DNA from: an uncultured Eubacteriales bacterium
Lineage (GTDB): Bacteria; Bacillota; Clostridia; Oscillospirales; Oscillospiraceae
DNA length: 35,029 bases
Reading direction: 5' to 3'
NCBI GenBank assembly: GCA_949744165.1
Contig: CATJWG010000142.1
Span: 1-35,029, forward strand
Shown: positions 18,657 to 24,896 of the stretch, one piece after another
How the letters are laid out: every line of letters starts with the position of its first letter
Numbering within the stretch: the first letter of the stretch is position 1
Made by a program: the position numbers and the translations under genes
The notes under the pieces: model-generated
Databases searched by the model: none
What the model saw: only the letters and a program-made list of their open reading frames with translations
Told to the model about the DNA's origin: nothing

Positions 18657-19046
18657 TTATTCTATGACAGAGGTGCCGGCCGGTATTACCATCCATGAGA
18701 GGATAGCATTTTCTATACATCTGCTTACATAAGTCGCCAACCTGACGTTTTTGTCCGGACGGTAAGTGGACACCCCTTTTATCAGCCCGATAGTGCCGAT
18801 GGAAATTAAATCGTCCTGCTCTGCTGTCTGTGTGTAGTATTTCTTGATAATGTGGGCTACAAGACGCAGATTGTGCTCTATGAGCATATTTCTCGACTCC
18901 AGGTCCCCGTGATTTACCCACGCATCAACGTATTTTTTTTCCTCCTGTGCTGACAACGGCTTCGGAAACGACCCCGACGGACCGTTTCCGAGCCGCAGCA
19001 TGATGAATGCGTTGCTGACAAGCAGCATAAATGCCGAACATAACAT
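18657..19046 (-). CDS. sigK: RNA polymerase sporulation sigma factor SigK, N-terminal fragment (SpoIVCB-equivalent; 5' part of split sigK)
   Basis: Hydrophobic pro-like N-terminus then PKPLSAQEEKKYVDAW...SRNMLIEHNLRLVAHIIKKYY...DLISIGTIGLIKGVSTYRPDKNVRLATYVSRCIEN (sigma regions 1.2/2), then 16 divergent residues from element sequence. Confidence 0.95.
   Translation of the reverse strand: MLCSAFMLLVSNAFIMLRLGNGPSGSFPKPLSAQEEKKYVDAWVNHGDLESRNMLIEHNLRLVAHIIKKYYTQTAEQDDLISIGTIGLIKGVSTYRPDKNVRLATYVSRCIENAILSWMVIPAGTSVIE
18697..18711. repeat. Element end / att half-site adjacent to N-terminal sigK
   Basis: plus strand gagaggatag-cattt; core identical to 8401-8405. Confidence 0.85.
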
Positions 19047-19198
19047 AGCTTACCTCCGCTTTTTCTCCGCTGCGCGGCCTGTTCGCTTTTAAGACAGCAC
19101 CCGAGCGGAAACAAATCAATCCGGCATATTATATTCCCTGTGTGCAAGTACAAATGTGCCTCCGCGGACATATACTGAGATTTTTTGCGCTTTGTTTA

Positions 19199-19226
19199 TT
19201 GACTTTACAGGTCTGATATGTATAAT
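19199..19226 (+). promoter_or_regulatory. Putative sigma-A promoter for metF operon
   Basis: ttgact (19199-19204), 16 bp spacer, tataat (19221-19226). Confidence 0.5.
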
Positions 19227-19278
19227 AAAGCATGTACTTCTCTTTGCCTGATATTGTAATGTATAAAATCGTGCATTC

Positions 19279-19314
19279 ACTCGTCTTCCAAATGAGAAGA
19301 TGAGTTTTTCTTTT
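19279..19314 (+). terminator. Leader terminator-like hairpin (possible attenuator) upstream of metF
   Basis: actcgtcttc-caaatga-gaagatgagt followed by tttttctttt, located between promoter and metF start. Confidence 0.5.
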
Positions 19315-19359
19315 CTCCGCACCCTGCCGAAAAATCTATACCGTTAATAAGGAGCAACC

Positions 19360-20220
19360 ATGAAAATTATAGACATAATAAACGGAAAAAAGCCCTCTCT
19401 GTCCTTCGAGGTATTCCCCCCAAAAACGAACGATACCTTTGAGTCCATCCGTTCCGCCACCGAGGAGATTGCTCAGCTTACCCCCAGCTACATGAGCGTG
19501 ACCTATGGCGCCGGCGGAGGCACGAGCGAGTACACCGTGTCCATAGCAGCCAACCTCCAGAAAAACTTCGGCGTAAACACAGTCGCTCATTTAAGCTGCA
19601 TCTCCTCCACACGCAACGGCGTTGCAAAACAGCTCAAGGCCATAAAGGACGCAGGACTTGAAAACATTCTCGCCCTTCGCGGCGATATCCCCGAAGGTCA
19701 GGAGCTCAACACGCCTTACCGCTACGCAAGCGACCTCATACCCGAAATACGCGACGCGGGCGACTTCTGCGTTGGCGCGGCCTGTTATCCCGAGGGGCAT
19801 CCCGAGTCTGACAACCAGATGGAGGACATCCGCCATCTCAAGGAAAAGGTGGACGCCGGATGCCAGTATCTCGTAACGCAGATGTTTTTCGACAACAACA
19901 TCTTCTATAACTTTCTTTACAAGGTACGCGACGCGGGCATAACTGTTCCGGTCATCCCCGGCATTATGCCCGTAACCAACGCCGCGCAGCTTAAAAACAT
20001 CATACGCCTGTCAGGCTCGAACATCCCCGCACGTTTTCGCTATATTGTCGACCGCTATGGCTCCAATCCAGCGGCCATGCGCCAGGCCGGCATAGCCTAC
20101 ACCACCGAGCAGATAATCGATCTTTACGCAAACGGCCTTAACGCCGTGCATGTATACTCCATGAACAAGGCCGACGTGGCGCGCCAGATTCAGCACAACA
20201 TCTCGGAAATACTCAAATGA
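19360..20220 (+). CDS. metF: Methylenetetrahydrofolate reductase
   Basis: PSLSFEVFPPKTNDTFES; SVTYGAGGG; ALRGDIPEG; QMFFDNNIFYNF. Confidence 0.95.
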   Translation: MKIIDIINGKKPSLSFEVFPPKTNDTFESIRSATEEIAQLTPSYMSVTYGAGGGTSEYTVSIAANLQKNFGVNTVAHLSCISSTRNGVAKQLKAIKDAGLENILALRGDIPEGQELNTPYRYASDLIPEIRDAGDFCVGAACYPEGHPESDNQMEDIRHLKEKVDAGCQYLVTQMFFDNNIFYNFLYKVRDAGITVPVIPGIMPVTNAAQLKNIIRLSGSNIPARFRYIVDRYGSNPAAMRQAGIAYTTEQIIDLYANGLNAVHVYSMNKADVARQIQHNISEILK

Positions 20221-20882
20221 CGGAACAGTTTACTGCCGGCAATGTGATAATTCCGCCGTCTGAGGTGCTGCGCTATCTCGGCTACGGCCGCTCACACCCC
20301 GACGCCGGAATAAGCGGTATGCTCAAAAGCTGCATAGACGAATTGCAGTCCATAGCCTCATACCGCGCCTGCCGTCTGCTTGCAGACGTCTCTCTTGAGG
20401 AGGGAGCCGTCGTTCTGGCAGGGCTGAGAATCGAAAGCGCTCAACTGCGCCGCAGTCTGGACGACTGCGGCAGGGCTATTATCTTCGCCGCAACAGCCGG
20501 AGTGCAGCTTGACCGTATGGTTGAGCGCTACCGTCTGCTCTCCCCCTCGCGCGCGGTCGTGCTCGACGCCGTCGGCAGCGCGGCGGTGGAGGCCTGGTGC
20601 AACCAGCTTTGCGAGCAGTGGCGCGCGGAATTTGATGGTGTTGGCCTGCGACTTCGTCCGCGCTTCAGCCCTGGATACGGCGATTTTCCGATAGACGTGC
20701 AGAGAGGTCTCTTAGCCCTGCTCGACGCACCACGGCATGCGGGAATAAGCCTGACAGACGCTTCTATGATGCTGCCGTCAAAATCCGTCTCCGCCGTTGT
20801 GGGGCTCGGCGCACAGGGTTGCACGAGCGGCAGTCATGACTGCGAACGCTGCAATATGCGTGATTGCGCCTTCCGGCGATAG
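20217..20882 (+). CDS. Vitamin B12-dependent methionine synthase activation (reactivation) domain protein
   Basis: EVLRYLGYGRSHPDAGI; RPRFSPGYGDFPIDVQRGLLALLD; LTDASMMLPSKSVSAVVGL; C-terminal Cys motif. Confidence 0.85.
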   Translation: MTEQFTAGNVIIPPSEVLRYLGYGRSHPDAGISGMLKSCIDELQSIASYRACRLLADVSLEEGAVVLAGLRIESAQLRRSLDDCGRAIIFAATAGVQLDRMVERYRLLSPSRAVVLDAVGSAAVEAWCNQLCEQWRAEFDGVGLRLRPRFSPGYGDFPIDVQRGLLALLDAPRHAGISLTDASMMLPSKSVSAVVGLGAQGCTSGSHDCERCNMRDCAFRR

Positions 20883-20887
20883 AAACC

Positions 20888-20922
20888 TCAAAACAGCGGC
20901 CGCAATGCGGCCGCTGTTTTGA
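20888..20922. other. Intercistronic hairpin between MetH activation protein and metH
   Basis: tcaaaacagcggccgc-aat-gcggccgctgttttga, 16 bp perfect stem. Confidence 0.6.
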
Positions 20923-20947
20923 AAATCAATTTATGAGGTTTTAAAAC

Positions 20948-23353
20948 ATGGACGTTTTAAGCAAAATACACTCGGGCCTTACTTTCTTCGACGGCGGCAC
21001 CGGCACCCTGCTCCAGCAGCAGGGCCTGCGCCCAGGCGAGCTTCCCGAGACCTGGAACATACTCCATCCTGATAAAATACTTCAGGTACACCGCGCATAC
21101 TACCGCGCGGGGAGCAACATAGTAAACGCCAATACCTTTGGCGCAAACCGCTTTAAGTTTGACGGCCAGGACGGACGCTTTTCACTTGAGCAGATTGTCT
21201 CCTCCGGTGTGAATCTGGCCCTTCAGGCCAAAAGCGAATTTGACGGCGACCGCTACGTGGCGCTGGACGTCGGCCCACTGGGAAAAATGCTCAGCCCGCT
21301 CGGCGAGTTGCCCTTTGACGATGCGGTGGAGCGTTTTGCCGAAGTTATACGCGCGGGCGCCGCCTGCTCTCCGGATCTTATACTCATCGAGACGATGAAC
21401 GACAGCTATGAGACCAAGGCCGCCGTCCTTGCCGCGAAGGAAAACAGCAATCTGCCCATTTTCGTCACGGTGGTGTTCGATGCCGGAGGCAAGCTCATGA
21501 CAGGTGCAAACGCCGCGGCCATGGTCGCCATGCTTGAGGGACTGCGCGTTGACGCCATCGGTATGAATTGCTCGCTCGGCCCGAAACAGATGCTCCGCCT
21601 TCTTCCGGAGTTGGCAAGCTGCACCTCCCTGCCGCTCATGGTAAAGCCCAACGCTGGGCTTCCGCATGTTGACAACGGCAAAACCGTCTATGACGTGGGT
21701 CCCGATGAATTTGGCTGTCTCATGCGTGGGATGGTGTCTGGAGGCGCGCGCATTATCGGCGGCTGCTGCGGCACCACTCCGGAGTACATTTCCAGCATGG
21801 TGGAAGCAACAAGGGATATTGAGCCCTTGCCGCTGACGCAAAGGCGCCGCCGCGTAGTCTCGTCATATACACACGCCGTGGATTTCGGCGGCGACTGTGT
21901 TCTCATAGGCGAACGCATAAACCCCACGGGCAAGAAGAAATTCCGCGAGGCCCTGCTGCGGCACGACATTGACTACATACTCGGCGAGGGCATAAGCCAG
22001 CTTGACCTCGGCGCGCAAGTGCTCGACGTAAATGTCGGGCTTCCGGAGCTTGACGAGCCGAAAATGATGCGTGAGTGCGTCCACGCCCTGCAAAGCGTTG
22101 TTGACGCTCCGCTCCAGATAGACACAAGCGACCCTGCCGCGCTGGAACAGGGACTGCGCCTGTATAACGGCAAGGCCATGATAAACTCCGTCAACGGCAA
22201 GGCAGAGGTTATGGACGCAGTGTTCCCTCTCGCTGCAAAGTACGGCGGGCTTATTGTCTGCCTGACGCTTGACGAAAACGGCATTCCAGGCAGTGCCGCG
22301 GAGCGGCTTGAGATAGCCCGGCGCATAACCCGCCGCGCGGCGGATTACGGCATAGCGCCCTGGGACCTGATATTTGACCCGCTGGCAATGGCCGTGTCCT
22401 CCGACACTGGCAGCGCCAACGTCACTCTCGAGTCCATACGGCTTATTTCCTCCGAGCTCGGCGGCGTATGCTCGCTGGGCGTGTCAAACATATCCTTCGG
22501 CCTGCCGAACCGCGATTTCGTGACCGCGGCGTTTTTCACACTGGCGCTCCAAAACGGTCTCAGGGCCGCCATAATGAATCCGCGCTCGTTCGAGGTGATG
22601 AAGGCTTACAGGACATACCTGCTGCTGTCAGGGCATGACGAGGGCTGCGCGGAATATATTTCCTTCGCCGGAAACTCCGTCATGCAGACAACGCCCATTT
22701 CTGCCACCGTGCCCGCACCCGCCGACGTGACTGAAGGCGATGGTCTCAAGGGAGCCATAGTGCGCGGGCTCAAGGAGCGCGCTGCGGCGATTGCCGCCGC
22801 CCTGCTGCCCGGCAGCGACCCCATGGAGCTCATAAACTGTCAGATAATCCCCGCGCTCGATGTTGTCGGCACGGGCTTTGAGAACAAAACCATGTACCTT
22901 CCGCAGCTTCTCATGAGTGCGGAGGCGGCAACGGCGGCCTTTGGCGTAGTGCGCACCGCCATCCCCGCCGGCGATGGAAGCGCGCCGAAAGTTATCCTGG
23001 CCACAGTCAAGGGAGACATACACGACATCGGCAAAAATATCGTCCGTGTTCTACTTGAAAATTACGGCTACCAGGTTCTCGACCTCGGACGTGACGTGCC
23101 TCCTGAGAAAATAGTTGAGGCTACCGCGCACGAGGGCGTGAAGCTCGTCGGGCTCAGCGCACTGATGACAACTACCGTGCCGAGCATGGAACAAACCATA
23201 AAGCAGCTTCGTGGGCGCGTTCCAGACTGCCGCATAATAGTCGGCGGCGCGGTACTCACTCAAGAATACGCCGACATGATAGGCGCCGACGCCTACGTCA
23301 AAACCGCCATGGATACAGTGCGGTATGCCGACAGGCTTTTCGGGCGGGGATAG
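20948..23353 (+). CDS. metH: Cobalamin-dependent methionine synthase without C-terminal reactivation domain
   Basis: Hcy-binding domain FFDGGTGTLLQQQG...GGCCGTTPEYI; pterin domain LIGERINPTGKKKF; B12 domain ATVKGDIHDIGKNIV. Confidence 0.92.
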   Translation: MDVLSKIHSGLTFFDGGTGTLLQQQGLRPGELPETWNILHPDKILQVHRAYYRAGSNIVNANTFGANRFKFDGQDGRFSLEQIVSSGVNLALQAKSEFDGDRYVALDVGPLGKMLSPLGELPFDDAVERFAEVIRAGAACSPDLILIETMNDSYETKAAVLAAKENSNLPIFVTVVFDAGGKLMTGANAAAMVAMLEGLRVDAIGMNCSLGPKQMLRLLPELASCTSLPLMVKPNAGLPHVDNGKTVYDVGPDEFGCLMRGMVSGGARIIGGCCGTTPEYISSMVEATRDIEPLPLTQRRRRVVSSYTHAVDFGGDCVLIGERINPTGKKKFREALLRHDIDYILGEGISQLDLGAQVLDVNVGLPELDEPKMMRECVHALQSVVDAPLQIDTSDPAALEQGLRLYNGKAMINSVNGKAEVMDAVFPLAAKYGGLIVCLTLDENGIPGSAAERLEIARRITRRAADYGIAPWDLIFDPLAMAVSSDTGSANVTLESIRLISSELGGVCSLGVSNISFGLPNRDFVTAAFFTLALQNGLRAAIMNPRSFEVMKAYRTYLLLSGHDEGCAEYISFAGNSVMQTTPISATVPAPADVTEGDGLKGAIVRGLKERAAAIAAALLPGSDPMELINCQIIPALDVVGTGFENKTMYLPQLLMSAEAATAAFGVVRTAIPAGDGSAPKVILATVKGDIHDIGKNIVRVLLENYGYQVLDLGRDVPPEKIVEATAHEGVKLVGLSALMTTTVPSMEQTIKQLRGRVPDCRIIVGGAVLTQEYADMIGADAYVKTAMDTVRYADRLFGRG

Positions 23354-23388
23354 TCAATAAAAATTTCTAAAATACAAAGGAGTAAATA

Positions 23389-23749
23389 ATGCAGATAAAA
23401 AAGTCGAACGAAACGGCACAATCTGCGCCGTATTCAACGAGGACGAAAAGCTAATCACTAACGCTCAGTCCGCCATGGACCTTCTCATGAGCGCAAAATA
23501 TGACGCTGGAACAAGAAATGTCGTCATCGACAAGCGCCTTGTTGCGGAGGACTTCTTTATACTCAGCACGGGACTTGCCGGTGAGATTTTGCAGAATACA
23601 TCAACTACGGCGGGCGCATCGTCATTTGGGGAGATTATTCCCGTTATTCGAGCAAGCCCTTGAAGAACTTTATATATGAAAGCAACAAGGGAAAGGACGT
23701 GTTCTTTGCCGCAACGGAGGATGAGGCTGTCGATATGCTGACTCGCTGA
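23389..23749 (+). pseudogene. DUF4180-like protein, disrupted by two frameshifts
   Basis: Consecutive segments in different frames: MQIKK / VERNGTICAVFNEDEKLITNAQSAMDLLMSAKYDAGTRNVVIDKRLVAEDFFILSTGLAGEILQ / YINYGGRIVIWGDYSRYSSKPLKNFIYESNKGKDVFFAATEDEAVDML. Confidence 0.75.
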
Positions 23750-23777
23750 TTTCTACACGCTGCGTCAATCACGGCAG

Positions 23778-23830
23778 AAACCCGAACAAGCGCGGCAGGC
23801 CGATTTGGTATGCCGCGCTTGTTCGGGTTT
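23778..23830. terminator. Strong terminator-like hairpin between convergent genes
   Basis: aaacccgaacaagcgcggca - 13 nt loop - tgccgcgcttgttcgggttt, 20 bp perfect stem. Confidence 0.75.
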
Positions 23831-23856
23831 TCTTCAATGTCTCAGGAGGACAGCAC

Positions 23857-24741
23857 TTATTGCGGCTTATACAACTTTATAAATTTTTGTATAGCCTCAT
23901 TTTCGTTATCAGGGCGGTACCATATACAGACCTTGCGTTTACAGTATGACTCGGAGAGCGGGCGGTAGGCTATCAGCTCAGATTCTGCTGAACGCATGTG
24001 CCTGCCTATCACCGTTATACCATCGCCCCGACGCACCCCCATAAACAGGGCCTCCATCTGGTTGAACATCGCCGGCCCCTTAGGCATAAATCCCGCCTTG
24101 CGGCACATACTCACCGTATGATGCCAGGACGCGGAGAAGTAGCTGTTGTCCACACTGAAAAAATCGTAGTTCTTCAAATCTGTCAGCGACAGCTCGCTTT
24201 TTTCGGCAAGAGGGTCTTCCTTGTTTATCAGCACGCCCAGTTCTTCCTCAAACATGTCCTGCTTTTCCAGCCCAGCCATGTTCGGCATGGGATAGCTGGC
24301 CGTTATGGCCAGGTCAACCTTCTCCGCCACCAACGCCTCAAACGCCTCATTCGGGTCACCGATGATATATTGCAGCTTTACCTCTGGATACCTGCTGCTG
24401 AACCGCTCAGGAGTGGAGCCAAGATAGTCGTTCATTGCATAGTATGGCACGCTTATGCGCAGGCGGCTGCTGTAGCCGGACTTGAGTATCCTCATGCGCG
24501 AGCATATATCGTCATAGTCCTCCACCAACAAGCTTATACGTTCTCGGAACATCTCTCCTGCAGGAGTCAGTGTCACGGACTGGGTGCTTCGGTTGAAAAG
24601 CTTGATATCCAGCTCGTGCTCAAGAGCGCTTATATGGCGGCTCAATGCCGGCTGGGTTATAAACATACTTTCTGCCGCCGTGCTGTAATTGAGGTACTTC
24701 GAAAGCGTAAGAAATTGGCGGAAGTGTTCAATCGAAGCCAT
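23857..24741 (-). CDS. LysR-family transcriptional regulator
   Basis: MASIEHFRQFLTLSKYLNYSTAAESMFITQPALSRHISALEHELDIKLFNRS HTH; divergent to transhydroxylase operon. Confidence 0.93.
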   Translation of the reverse strand: MASIEHFRQFLTLSKYLNYSTAAESMFITQPALSRHISALEHELDIKLFNRSTQSVTLTPAGEMFRERISLLVEDYDDICSRMRILKSGYSSRLRISVPYYAMNDYLGSTPERFSSRYPEVKLQYIIGDPNEAFEALVAEKVDLAITASYPMPNMAGLEKQDMFEEELGVLINKEDPLAEKSELSLTDLKNYDFFSVDNSYFSASWHHTVSMCRKAGFMPKGPAMFNQMEALFMGVRRGDGITVIGRHMRSAESELIAYRPLSESYCKRKVCIWYRPDNENEAIQKFIKLYKPQ

Positions 24742-24896
24742 TTGGTCTCCTCTCCTGTGCAAAATTCAAAGTTTTTTACCCGCACTTATAATATTTTTGC
24801 ATAAAGCTCACAATAAAAACATTTCCCATTAATTATATTCCGGATATATAGTTATAGTCAAGAGGCACTATCACATTTAACATGGAGGAAACGCAA

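Larger units (their letters stand above)
8401..18706. mobile_element. sigK-intervening (skin-like) element, ~10,306 bp, carrying recombinase, arg operon and a small ORF
   Basis: Bounded by direct AAATG cores (minus strand; plus cattt at 8401-8405 and 18707-18711), flanked internally by 11 bp perfect inverted repeats; precise removal restores an in-frame SigK of 230 aa. Confidence 0.93.

Noticed and set aside
8401-18706. Explaining the split sigK by simple genome rearrangement or random insertion of an arg operon
   Set aside because: Exact in-frame restoration at identical 5 bp cores, perfect inverted half-sites and a SpoIVCA-type recombinase at the boundary all point to a site-specific element; assembly artefact still needs read-level exclusion.
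18502-18921. 139 aa minus-strand ORF overlapping the N-terminal sigK region
   Set aside because: Out of frame with SigK and with no credible start; only its 3' 68 codons matter, as the predicted recombinase extension in the excised circle.
19227-19359. SAM riboswitch (S-box) or T-box upstream of metF
   Set aside because: Leader is too short and lacks recognisable conserved S-box/T-box motifs; only a terminator-like hairpin is seen.
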